DNA of 64,000 nucleotides from Psettodes erumei (lineage: Eukaryota > Chordata > Actinopteri > Pleuronectiformes > Psettodidae), in the NCBI GenBank assembly GCA_016785225.1, contig JAFBJZ010000952.1, positions 682,001 through 746,000 of the forward strand. The letters run 5' to 3'. The notes under the pieces were generated by a model, which saw only the letters and a program-made list of their open reading frames with translations, did no database searches and had not been told where the DNA came from. Position 1 is the first letter of the stretch, and each line of letters begins with the position of its first letter. The position numbers were made by a program, and so were the translations under genes. This document shows positions 54,328-63,715 of this stretch, one piece after another.

Positions 54328-54740
54328 TTTAAAGTGATAGTTGAGGTTATTTAAAGTGGAGTTGTACTGAGTTTCTGATGTAGAATCAGTTTATGAGCTG
54401 CAGTAGAGTTCAGTCTGTGTGCTCCCTCTTTGGAGGAGCAGAGACACACTGAACCATGAACTGCTGTGCACTGGGTCTAAACAATGTCTATACCTAAAAA
54501 ATCCAAGAGTATACATTGTCTTTTAAAGATTTTCACCACTTTATCTTGCAGTCAAACAGCCCTTTCCTTCAGCACCACATTTTCTCAACCACTGAACTAT
54601 AATATTACAGTGCATGAGGGCACCTATGCCACTCACTGTATCAGCTGTATGGGTCTAAACAGCTGGTCATGCAGTGTCCTGAGTGCTTCTGACAGTTGGA
54701 TCTTCTTAGGTGGGCAATGTTTGAGGTAGCTAAAATAAAT
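54328..54740 (+). repeat. Probable dispersed fish repeat, family unnamed
   Basis: The block starts tttaaagtgatagttgaggt and includes agtggagttgtactgag, ggaggagcagagacacact and ends ggtagctaaaataaat. These segments are familiar from high-copy fish repeats, but I cannot name the family or its boundaries with certainty. No coding capacity. Confidence 0.4.
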
Positions 54741-56167
54741 AAAGATAGACAGACTGATCATTCAATATTATGTCCAATTCATATATAACACACCCTTGAG
54801 ACTATGATAGTGCCAGTAAACTTTAATTGAATATATATGACAGCAGTGTAACTTCAAAGTCAAGCCAAATACACCAGCTACCACCACAAGCAAAGGTGGA
54901 TGACACATAGCAAACTCTGGATAACAGCTACCTCCAGTGGCAACACATTGAATAGCTCTTGTTGAAAGCAGACAAAACCACTTCCGTTCCACAGTGGAAA
55001 TGTCACAAATTATGAAGCTATTACCAATATTCAGCATCACACAGGAAATTCAGTACACATCATTCAAATAAAAACCCCCAATTCATTTAGCTGGGACTCC
55101 ATAATGCCAAACTATTTAAGGAAAAAAAGGTTCACAAAGGGTGATGTCAGAAGTCAGAACGATGAGGTTTGCAGGACCAACTGTCACTGCCTGGTGAAAT
55201 ACAGACACTGCAACATCCACATCTCATGCATCATTTCATTAATAAAACTAGGAATTGCGTCAGTATGGATATTAGGACAAGAGTCCAATATCCCTTGTTG
55301 TTTATGAATATTAATAACAAATTTTGGAATTCTTGTTGGCCCCGCCACTTGTTTAAGTGTGAGACAGAGTGCAAACAAGCTGACAAGCTGTCATTCATTA
55401 ATTGTAAAGCAAACATCAGTCACATAACAGTAAGTACACAGGCTCCCTCTGTTGTTGTTTCCTTGTGTCAACATTCTGTCAAAAATGTCATAGTCATTTT
55501 TTCCATTCATCAATCTTCTGATTTCCTAATCTTCTTTTTAAATTTTTCTTTTGGTTACCAGTTTTGTTTCTGTGATTAGTTTCTCTCCAAAGTTTAAAGA
55601 ATTACTTATATACACATCTTATTGTTTTTGAATTGCCACATTAAAATATAACACTTCATTTTCCTGTATTTTCCAGCGAATTTCCCTTACACCTATGTTA
55701 AAATAATAGCAGGTTACTTAGCTGTAAATGACTAGGGTATGTCCAACAACCTCCTATGCAATTTGGTACTATTAGTAAAGGAAATGGAGAATGTGTTACT
55801 ACAATTATTAAATACCCACTTGTTGTATTTGTGTTTTTAATTTAATATATTTAATTGATTAGACAGAAATTGTACCATAATATATCACTATATTTTACAA
55901 GTCCAGTCTGTGGAAACTAGACAGAAATATGCAAATATACTAAGCAGATGTTTAATGGCAGCTCAAAGTCATGATCTGTTCAAATTAAGAATTTGTTTGT
56001 ACTGATGTCTTTTTGTGATCTATTTGTCGACAACCTTATACATATTTTCTTTTTTTTCTTTACAGGAAAGAAACTGACCTCATGCACCACTTACAACTGA
56101 TACTCGTGATATTTATCTTGACTTTGTCTTTGATGCATCAGTTCAACGATTTCCTGGAAGCCACATT
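54741..56167. other. 3' flank of TRIM copy 1, no gene seen
   Basis: Very AT-rich. It contains the presumed 3' UTR of copy 1 next to 56168 and nothing else recognisable. Confidence 0.5.
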
Positions 56168-59100
56168 TCAGTACCAGCACACTGTCATAGGGTTAGGATC
56201 TGGTGCTCTGTATCTGATGTTAAAATATGCTGACAGTGGCATGGACAGGACACTAGCGCTCATAGTGTGAATAAGTGTCATGTTGTCTGCATCATAGAAG
56301 GAGAGCCTCTTGGCTGAGCAATTTATGTAAATCCCAATCTTCCGCGGCCTGTCTGCAAATGACAGCTCTGTGGTTATCTTTGGACCACAGGCAGAATATC
56401 CGTGGCCATCATATTTCAGGAAATTACCTTTTATTCCTAGTTCCCAATAGTCTCTGCACCCAACATCTATCTCCCAATAATGCTGCCCTAAAGAGAACTC
56501 ATTGATGCTGAATGCATACTGTGTGCTTAGGGAAGACAAGAAAGATGTGTCCTTACTCTTCTCAAGATTAGTGTGGAGCCCTGTGTCAAATGAAAGGGTG
56601 CTGGCTTGGTCAGATCCTGTGGAGAAGTCAAATGAAGGTGTGGTGGTGGTTTGGCCAAATGAAAAAGAGGAGCCAAATGAAGGTTGGGTGGTGTTTTGGC
56701 CAAAAAGATTTGAGGAACTAAACAAAGGTGGGGGTGGGTTTTTTTCAAATCCTGTGAAGAAGCTAAATGAAGGTGTGGTGGTGGTTGTGGTTTGGTCAAA
56801 TCCTTGTGTAGAGGCAAATGTAAAGAGGGGATCTGACTGCGGTTGCTTGCTTTTGGGAGTACAAAACAAACTTCGTCCATCGTCTGACACTGTTATGTTT
56901 GCGCTTTCGCTTTTGAGTGAGAGCTCCTCTGCTCGGGGCTGGATGACCTGAAGCATCTCCTTCCACATGAAGAACTGCAGGTGACTTTCATAAGGCCCCA
57001 AAGAGAGAGAAGTCTTCACCTCTTGGACCTCACTTGCTCTGGGCCTGAACAAATGCTCAGGAGTCATCATGCTGTTATTCTCAGTCCAGCTTTTTAAGAA
57101 CCTCTCAGAGTCTGTGATTTCCAGAACAGATGTGGCCTTTCTCTCCAGCTCTCTGCTCTCAGACAAAGCTGTTTCCATAGCATTTAATGCCTGGCTCATT
57201 TTCTCTACTGCCTCTTCCTCTTTTTGTTTCAGGTCATTCTTGATCTCATCTTGTCTCTTTCTCAGAAACTGATGCATCTCCTCAAACTGTCTGCAGATCT
57301 GTGTCTTCAGCTGCTGAGACCTCTCTTTGGTTTTTGTTATTTCTCCCCTCTGTGTGTCGGCTAGGCTCTCTGTAGCATGGATATCATCACAAAGGCTCTG
57401 CAGACCCATCTCCAGCTCTTTTCTCAGAGATGCAGCTGCCTCTTTGATTGGTTTAAACATGTGTCCTTTGTGCCGCTCCCCATCTCGACATATGATACAG
57501 GCTAACTGCTGATCTGTGACGCAGAACAGTTTCAGCTTTTCTTCATGTTCAGGGCACAACTCAACCACCTGTAAGTAAAAAAAGAATGTATCTATTAATA
57601 AATACAGCAGCTGACAGATTACGATACCTTATTTTTTTCCCAATATTTTTTTCTTAAAAATACAGTTGATATATGTTTGACCTATTGTCCATCCATCTAC
57701 ATGATCCCTCAATCATCATCAGATTGTTTGGTTAAATGACAGAAATCTTCAGTCACCCTGTCTAGTTAGTCAGCCTTTAGTCAACCTTTAGCTTAAGACA
57801 AGTTCGAAAGCACAACTTCATGCCAAAGACATTTGATAGGTCTTGTAAATTTTGAATTTGTTACATCTGGTTGTTAGAAAGAAGCTTTTTTTTGCAGAAG
57901 CTTGTTTTTGGGCTCGAACAAAACCTCTTGGGAAGGTGTTAGCTGCCTAGTTATCTGCATGTGTTGTGTGCTAAGAGGTTCCAAATACTTTCTCAATGAT
58001 TTTGTCTCTAAGTCCACAATCAATCGTATTGAGCTATCAATTTTCATCTTCAGAATTAAAAGTTGGATCATTGATTCTCCTCATATTGTTCTTCCCTCCA
58101 CCCCACTTACCTGGTCACATGGTGGATGCAAAAATAGCAAACTAAATTTAAAGTTTACACTACAAAGACCTTATTACAAAGAAGTAGCAAGTAAGCGGTT
58201 ACCTGGTTATGCCTCTTTAAAAAATGTGAGAGTAAGTGGAAAAACTTTAATAACAACCAAGGTGAAAGTCCTCCTGCTTTCCTGAAGTTGACACTATGGA
58301 AATGTTTAGCATTACCCTTGAGCTATGCTAAGACAACCACAGTTTGTAGGTGATGTCCAAGGGGGGTTCCAAATGCCACCTCAGATAACACCACAAATAC
58401 AGTATGGTGGAAAATACTCGCAGGCAGACTTTATTGTCTGGATATGTTGCATAAATGAAAAACAACAGACCAGAAACCCAAGATGCATTCCTTATAATAA
58501 AATCTCACCTTTTGTGGCAGTTTCATTTGAATTTTTTGAGTATAGAATCAGTTGGATGACGTCTCTTGCTTAGGTTTGACTGAAATGCTCATTCTTGATC
58601 CTGACTAAACTAGGCAAAAATGTTTGCAAACATTTTGTCAACCACAAACATTACAGACTAACTGGCTAAAATGTCAAGTATTTTTCATAAACCAAAGCTT
58701 GACTTTTTATGCATTTTTTAAAATACTTTTCTTTTACTAAAATGACCCGACTGGATCAGACGACCAGAGATTGATTAAAGGTTTGGGTTTTTTTTTTGTT
58801 AAAGGTCAGGTTGACTAAATGTGACTGAAACAACTCATATAAAACTTTTTAAAATCATAGCACTAATTCTGAAATTGGGTGACAAACAACAGTAAATTGA
58901 ATGAAACAGAAATGTGTGACATTAAAAACATTAGCCGGGGCTACATTTGTGAAGAGCTGTTATTATCTGCACCTGTCCCTGTTCTGGTCACCTCTCAGCA
59001 CATAAAATGAATTTCTTACCTTCTGAATAGCAACAACATACCTTTACTTTCTCGTGTCCATGCTCCCTCCTCATCCTCTCTGTTTCTTTAGCCTTTTCAG

Positions 59101-59317
59101 CGAGGCTTTTCAGTATGTGGCTGGTTGGGAGACATGTCCCCTCTGCTGGAATAGCAGTCCGACACTGTGGACACTGTGGACACTGGTGCTGTGTGGTCAA
59201 GGTTTCTGTAATGCATTGTCTGCAGAAAGAGTGTCCGCAGAGAAGAGTCACTGGATCGGTGAAGATGGTCAAACAGATAGAACAAAGCAAATCCTCTGTG
59301 TAAGAAGCAGACGCCAT
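56168..59317 (-). CDS. TRIM-family RING E3 ubiquitin ligase (copy 1), two coding exons, B30.2 with FG-repeat insert
   Basis: Coding exons are 59317..59042 and 57568..56168. The donor reads AAAG|GTATGT and the acceptor ttttacttacag|GTGGTT; both sit in phase 0 and give a 558-residue protein ending in TGA. The RING occupies residues 12-52 (C12, C15, C27, H29, C32, C35, then C49/C52, with an extra C46). A complete B-box 2 spans 97-128 (C97, H100, C108, D111, C116, C119, H125, H128). A coiled coil rich in E, K and Q follows at about 137-242, PRY at about 300-328 and SPRY at about 442-558 (GQHYWE at 453-458). RING TRIM proteins transfer ubiquitin through the RING, dimerise by the coiled coil and bind targets with B30.2; many fish members act in antiviral immunity. 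Oddities: the whole B-box to B30.2 part lies in a single exon, and about 85 residues of FG repeats separate PRY from SPRY. A second donor-like site (GAAG|GTAAGA, exon end 59020) would break the frame. I cannot assign the exact TRIM subfamily. Confidence 0.9.
56579..56836 (-). repeat. FG-repeat (nucleoporin-like) segment inside B30.2 of TRIM copy 1
   Basis: Residues 337-422 of copy 1 form about five degenerate units of 14-17 residues. A typical unit has a run of T or P, then P-S-F-x-F, S or G residues and F-G-Q or F-D-Q. Examples are TTQPSFGSSFSFGQ and PPPPLFSSSNLFGQN. The underlying DNA is a degenerate tandem repeat of about 42-48 bases, with units beginning near 56621, 56669, 56711 and 56759 on the plus strand. 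The composition (T, S, F, G, Q; almost no charge) predicts disorder. FG, FxFG and GLFG-type motifs are known from nuclear pore proteins; the resemblance here is in motif and composition only. Copy 2 lacks it. Confidence 0.8.
57569..59041 (-). other. Intron between the RING and B-box exons of TRIM copy 1
   Basis: This intron is 1473 bases with GT..AG ends. Its 3' portion (57569 to about 58140) is clearly homologous to the sequence upstream of the copy 2 exon (62024 to about 62640). Shared stretches include the run near the acceptor and a block containing tcacatggtggatgcaaaaa. Beyond that the two diverge. A perfect donor-like CCAG|GTAAGT (minus, exon end 58111) lies in the shared block, but no exon is needed there for an open frame. 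Confidence 0.6.
59042..59317 (-). CDS. RING exon of TRIM copy 1 (exon 1 coding part)
   Basis: This 92-codon exon starts at an ATG in the context gccATGG and ends at HGHEKVK before the donor. It carries a C3HC4 RING followed by a helical linker rich in E, K and R. The first cysteine pair is in LLCSIC, the middle pattern is CGHSFCRQC, and the last pair is CPQCR followed by T-A-I-P, as in other TRIM RINGs. A 9-base unit (gacactgtg) is tandemly repeated at 59161..59187 on the plus strand. It encodes a duplicated C-P-Q, so there are three cysteines where two are usual. I chose the ATG at 59317 because it directly precedes the RING with the usual short N-terminus. Confidence 0.85.
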
Positions 59318-59370
59318 GGCTGATGTTCTTCACTTTGCTCCGTCACACTCAGTGACTTGGCAGTTCCATC

Positions 59371-59382
59371 ACTTTCACTTTC
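59371..59382 (-). promoter_or_regulatory. Interferon-response-like element (ISRE / IRF site) upstream of TRIM copy 1
   Basis: The minus strand reads GAAAGTGAAAGT, an exact match to the IRF-binding pattern GAAANNGAAANN. It ends 54 bases before the start codon. If the proposed 5' UTR intron is real, the element is the first 12 bases of the second exon; if not, it is promoter-proximal. Many fish TRIM genes are induced by interferon, so the placement makes sense, but function is inferred. Confidence 0.4.
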
Positions 59383-59542
59383 CTGGAAAAGCCACACCCA
59401 TAAATGACTCAGTTCAGTAGACATCCACAGTCTGACTGGAAGACAAAAACCCAGAGTAACACATGAATACCTCCAAACATATTTACAGGTCACTATACAG
59501 AAAGGGGAAAATATTGTTTTTATTCTCTTCACTTGTACTTAC
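59383..59542 (-). other. Probable 5' UTR intron of TRIM copy 1
   Basis: On the minus strand the sequence has a strong donor CCTG|GTAAGT (exon end 59543) and, 160 bases on, a pyrimidine-rich acceptor ggcttttccag|GAAAG (next exon base 59382). The ATG follows 65 bases later. A short non-coding leader exon before the RING exon is common in TRIM genes. The upstream exon start is not resolved. The leader contains a small upstream ORF of six codons beginning just after the acceptor. Confidence 0.45.
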
Positions 59543-59543
59543 C

Positions 59544-60568
59544 AGGATGAATAAGACTCGGTCAGAGGAACATAGATGAGAGAAATGTCACACTCCAGTG
59601 GTGAGATGTTGAAATTGCTGGTTAGTTGAGTTTAAACAATTAGGTGATGTGCATTTCTCTGTACTGAGTTCACTTTGTCCAAACTGTTGATGCATTACTC
59701 TTTACCAACATGCAGCTCAGCACTAAAGTTAATCTCACTTTTAAAATGTATCAGTGCAACCAAAACATTGCAAACATGTCTCAGAATCAGCTTTGTGCCC
59801 CAACTTTGCCTTTCATAACACAGTGACCTAAAGAAAACATTGATGACAGGAAGCTTTACAAAATGTGTCACTCTTGTTTTTCAAGTAGATTTTAATCACT
59901 TTTACCCTCAGTTGAGATTCCATCACAACAAAAAAGAAGAGCACTTCTTGAATGGATTGTTCAACTGTACAATATATGTTACAGAAATGATTTAGAAATG
60001 ATGCAGTATGTCTCACAAAGCTTTATTTATTTATTCATTTGGTATTTATTTATTGTTCTTCTTTTTAGTGAAGTTACACTATGTGCACAAAATGAAACAC
60101 AAAATGCTGCTGGATTATTCAGGGTTTACAGTCAGATTTACAAATAACAGTCTACTTTATTCTTGTAGTTTGTACTCTTGTAGCAGTAGCCCATGTCCTA
60201 CATTCAATACAGTGGAGCACAAACTTCATACATTCCATATAGATGATAGAATATAGTAATAGGTTATAGATTACCATGCTATTACAGTATAGTTTTTGCT
60301 TTACTTTTATTTTATAAATATGTATTAAACATAAAACAAAAGAACACTTGCGCTGGTTCTCCTACTGTACACGGTCATACTAAAGATATAGAATGCCCAA
60401 AACAATGCTAAACAGCATGCTGTAGCTTTCATTGTACTTAAGCATCAGTCTGTCAAAGGACTTTGTGACCATAGCTGTCATGGTGATAGTTCCTACTGTC
60501 ATTAAATCCTTTGTTTTCCCTTTACTTTTATTATTATAAAAGATATATAATTAGACATGAAACATAAA
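59544..60568. other. Spacer between TRIM copies
   Basis: AT-rich sequence upstream of copy 1 and downstream of copy 2 (both minus). It should hold the copy 1 promoter and the copy 2 polyadenylation site. Confidence 0.5.
60527..60532 (-). terminator. Candidate polyadenylation signal for TRIM copy 2
   Basis: The minus strand has AATAAA about 290 bases beyond the copy 2 stop codon. Most of the intervening 3' UTR is a V-SINE in the opposite orientation. For copy 1 only the weaker ATTAAA at 55951..55956 (about 210 bases beyond its stop) was noticed. Confidence 0.3.
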
Positions 60569-60765
60569 GGTGGCAGGGTGGTGTATTGGTTACTACTTTC
60601 ACCTCATAGTCAGACGGTTCTAGGTTCCAGCCCCTTTCTGTGTGGAGTTTGCATTTTCTCCCTGTGCCTGTGTGGGTTCTCTCCAGGTACTCTGGCTTCC
60701 TCCCATTCCCCCAAAAACATGCAGGTTAGGTTGACTTGTGACTTTACATTGTCTATGGGAAGATT
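60569..60765 (+). mobile_element. V-SINE type SINE, plus orientation, in the 3' flank of TRIM copy 2
   Basis: It begins with a tRNA-like head (ggtggcagggtggtgtattg and a box-B-like ggttctaggttccag). It then has the conserved V-SINE central segment (tctgtgtggagtttgcat, ctctccaggtactctggc, aaaaacatgcaggttagg). It starts about 50 bases beyond the copy 2 stop codon, on the opposite strand, so it probably forms part of that gene's 3' UTR. Family assignment rests on recognising the core segment. Confidence 0.75.
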
Positions 60766-60817
60766 TGGAAGTTTTGCTGGAACCCACAGATTTCCTGTTG
60801 CCTAATGATCCCTGACT

Positions 60818-62023
60818 TCACAACCAGCACACTCTTAGGGGGTTATGATCTGCAGCCTGACTGAATTTGTATTCAAAATAGGCTGCCACTGGCCCTGACA
60901 CACAGCATTCTGTCATAGTGTGAATATGTGTCATGTTTTCTGCATCATAGAAAGAAACCTCCCCTGATTGGCAGTCAAGGTAAATCCCAATCTTCTTAGG
61001 TCTTCCTGTAAGTGTTAACTCTGCATCTTTATGAGATGTGACATATTGTTCTTTCTTATAACTCAGATAATATAGTTTTTTTTGTCTTTTTACCCCAACT
61101 TTCCAGTAGTCCCTATTTCCAACCTCTACTTCCCAGTAATGCTGCCCTGAAGTGAAGTCATTGGAGCTGTATGCAGAAGCATTTTTTTCTGAGATGACTT
61201 CACTGCTCTTTACTCCGCATGGTTGCCGCCTGTACCCTGTACCATCACAGTATCTACAGCCTGAAGACTGCCTAAAGAGTGGGCTGTATTGCTCAACATG
61301 GGTGAATTGAGGAATATAAATCAGATTCCTCCCATCTTCAGACACTGTTATGTTTGTGCTTTCACTTTTGAGTGAGAGCTCCTCTGCTCGGGGCTGGATG
61401 ACCTGAAGCATCTCCTTCCACATGAAGAACTGCAGGTGACTTTCATAAGGCCCCAAAGAGAGAGAAGTCTTCACCTCTTGGACCTCACTTGCTCTGGGCC
61501 TGAACAAATGCTCAGCAGTCATCATGCTGTTATTCTCAGTCCAGCTTTTTAAGAACCTCTCAGAGTCTGTGATTTCCAGAACAGATGTGGCCTTTCTCTC
61601 CAGCTCTCTGCTCTCAGACAAAGCTGTTTCCATAGCATTTAATGCCTGGCTCATTTTCTCCACTGCCTCTTCCTCTTTTTGTTTCAGGTCATTCTTGATC
61701 TCATCTTGTCTCTTTCTCAGAAACTGATGCATCTCCTCAAACTGTCTGCAGATCTGTGTCTTCAGCTGCTGAGACCTCTCTTTGATTTTTGTTATTTCTC
61801 CTCTCTGTGTGTTGGCTAGGCTCTCTGTAGCATGGATATCATCACAAAGGCTCTGCAGACCCATCTCCAGCTCTTTTCTCAGAGATGCAGCTGCCTCTTT
61901 GATTGGTTTAAACTTGTGTCCTTCGTGCCGCTCCCCATCTCGACATATGATACAGGCTAACTGCTGATCTGTGACGCAGAACAGTTTCAGCTTTTCTTCA
62001 TGTTCAGGGCACAACTCAACCAC
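60818..62023 (-). CDS. TRIM-family protein (copy 2), B-box / coiled-coil / B30.2 exon; RING exon not seen
   Basis: This is a 401-codon exon beginning after the acceptor ttttatttacag|GTGGTT and ending in TGA. It has an intact B-box 2 (exon residues C5, H8, C16, D19, C24, C27, H33, H36), a coiled coil at about 45-150, PRY at about 210-236 and SPRY at about 285-401 (GQHYWE at 293-298). The first ~235 residues differ from copy 1 at only about nine positions; SPRY is only about half identical. The PRY-SPRY loop (about 60 residues) contains C-R-Y-C and a further C-P-C-like cysteine instead of FG repeats. Reading continues open into the intron for 21 codons to an ATG at 62086, but the acceptor makes this extension unlikely to be used. 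No RING-coding exon is visible up to the window edge. The copy may therefore have a distal RING exon or have lost it. The ORF has no internal stop or frameshift. Confidence 0.85.
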   Translation of the reverse strand: MVELCPEHEEKLKLFCVTDQQLACIICRDGERHEGHKFKPIKEAAASLRKELEMGLQSLCDDIHATESLANTQRGEITKIKERSQQLKTQICRQFEEMHQFLRKRQDEIKNDLKQKEEEAVEKMSQALNAMETALSESRELERKATSVLEITDSERFLKSWTENNSMMTAEHLFRPRASEVQEVKTSLSLGPYESHLQFFMWKEMLQVIQPRAEELSLKSESTNITVSEDGRNLIYIPQFTHVEQYSPLFRQSSGCRYCDGTGYRRQPCGVKSSEVISEKNASAYSSNDFTSGQHYWEVEVGNRDYWKVGVKRQKKLYYLSYKKEQYVTSHKDAELTLTGRPKKIGIYLDCQSGEVSFYDAENMTHIHTMTECCVSGPVAAYFEYKFSQAADHNPLRVCWL

Positions 62024-63111
62024 CTGTAAATAAAAAAACAGAATGTATCTATTAATAAATACAGCAGCTGACAGATTACGATACATTAATGTCTTCTTAA
62101 AAATGCAGTTGATACGTTTGACCTATTGTCCATCCATCTAGACATTACCTCTCGCTTCATCTCTCTCATTGTGTTTTTAAATGATAGTTTACTTTACTGA
62201 AAATCAGTCACCTTGTCTGCTAAGTGTTCAACCTTTGGCTTAAGACAAGTTTGAAATCATAACTTCATGCCAGAGACATTTGATAGTCAGGTCTTGAAGA
62301 TTTTGAATGCGTCCATGCAGCCTAACATAGACTGAGACATCTGGCTGTCAAAATGCATTTTTTTATGCTGAAGATTGGATTTGGGCTTGAATAGAGCTTG
62401 TTGAGAAAGTGTTAGCTTTCTAGTTGTCAGGATGTGTTGTGCACAAAGACGTTCCAAATATTTTCTTCATCGGGATGCCAAACATTGTGTTTCAAAATCT
62501 AAAATCAATCACGATGACCTATCAATTTTCACTTTCAAAATTTAAACTTGGGTCCTCCTTTCCCCTGGTATTGTTTTTTCCTCCACTGTACCTACCTAGT
62601 CACATGGTGGATGCAAAAATAAACAATAAAAATAAATCAAAGAATGTTTTTGTAGTAAAGTAGGCTCTGCTTAAGTACTTAATGAATAAAACAAGTATAA
62701 CATATTTGCTAGAAACATAAAATATAGGCCTATTAAAACTAAAAAAACAACAGGCCTTTGTTAAATTATAAGAATATATATTTATGTACAAATCCTAAAT
62801 AGTCCTGGCTGGGAATTGTATTGAAATGCCCTCTAGTTGATAAGACATGGACCTGAACCACAACATGGCCCATACCTTACCAGGCTTTGAGAAGTTTCTT
62901 TTTAAGACTTTTACAAATCTGCACAGGCACCCTGCTCCCAAAATAAGAAATTGGTGTTGTGTATTCTAAAACCAAACCAAAAGTTGAATCGGTGCTTTGA
63001 GTCAGTGTGTGATTATGAACTGTCGGAAGAAGCGATGATTTTCAGATAGCCTGCATCTGCTCTGGTCTTCTAAAAGACCTGAAATAACTCAAACAGTTCC
63101 TGTTTTCCCAC

Positions 63112-63112
<1 letters not shown>
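62024..63112 (-). other. Sequence upstream of the TRIM copy 2 exon (intron-like)
   Basis: The first ~610 bases are homologous to the copy 1 intron; homology ends near 62640. No RING-coding sequence is present on the minus strand from here to the window edge. Confidence 0.5.

Positions 63113-63166
<54 letters not shown>
63113..63166. repeat. (TAGA)n microsatellite, LINE 3' terminal repeat
   Basis: About 13 uninterrupted TAGA units lie directly next to the LINE tail. It probably grew from the LINE's own terminal tandem units. Confidence 0.9.
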
Positions 63167-63640
63167 TACTTTATTGATCCCAAGTTGGGAAATTTTAGCA
63201 TAGCAGCAGCATTACACACAGAGACAACAACAACACTAAGAGATAAAAAAAGACACAGCCTATAAAAGCTATATACATGAATCTGAAATATATACATGAG
63301 TCTAAAAAATATATGCATGAGTCTAAAAAAATTATACATGAATCTAAAATATATCCATGAATGTAAAAAATGTACAATAAGTGGTATTGACTGTAGTGCA
63401 AAATAAATATAAGGTACAGTGGGCAGGTAAGGTGCAGTTAACAGTGTGTGTAGGAAAAACACGTAAGGTGCATATGACCGCAGTTTAGTTGCTGTTGTAG
63501 AGTGTGATGGCATGTGGCAGGAAGGACTTCCTGTATCTGTCCTTTCGACAGCAGAGCTAGAGCAGCCTGTGTGAGATGGTACTCCGCTGTCTGTGTACTG
63601 TGTGATGGAGAGGGTGCTGATCATTGCAGTATGCATTTTA
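63113..63640 (-). mobile_element. Degraded LINE (non-LTR retrotransposon) C-terminus and 3' tail
   Basis: On the minus strand a reverse-transcriptase C-terminal stretch can be read (RKDRYRKSFLPHAITLYNSN then stop at 63485..63487). It has an in-frame TAG a few codons earlier, so the copy is dead. A non-coding 3' region follows and ends in a small stem (TTTCCCAACTTGGGA), TCAATAAAGTA and a (TATC)n run at 63166..63113. This layout, with a 3' end made of short tandem units, is typical of CR1/L2/Rex1-like fish LINEs; the precise family is an inference. The element is 5'-truncated. Confidence 0.7.
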
Positions 63641-63715
63641 TACTGTTTGTGTGTTTGTTTGTATGTGTGTGTGTGGGGTGCAGTAACGTTGGCGCGTGGA
63701 TCGTTGCATTAGGGC

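Noticed and set aside
56502..56951. 149-codon plus-strand frame opposite TRIM copy 1
   Set aside because: It is the antisense shadow of the FG repeats and PRY.
58106..58111. Extra exon between RING and B-box exons of copy 1, from the perfect donor at 58111
   Set aside because: Direct joining of the RING and B-box exons is already in phase and gives a complete TRIM; copy 2 has a weaker version of the site, and the preceding sequence has stops.
62024..62086. ATG at 62086 as the start of TRIM copy 2
   Set aside because: The 21 codons before the acceptor match the homologous intron of copy 1 and are hydrophobic by chance; the splice acceptor is conserved in both copies.
63070..63636. 188-codon minus-strand frame taken as a gene
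   Set aside because: It is an out-of-frame reading of the LINE 3' region ending in the GATA repeat; the real LINE frame is a different one with an internal stop.
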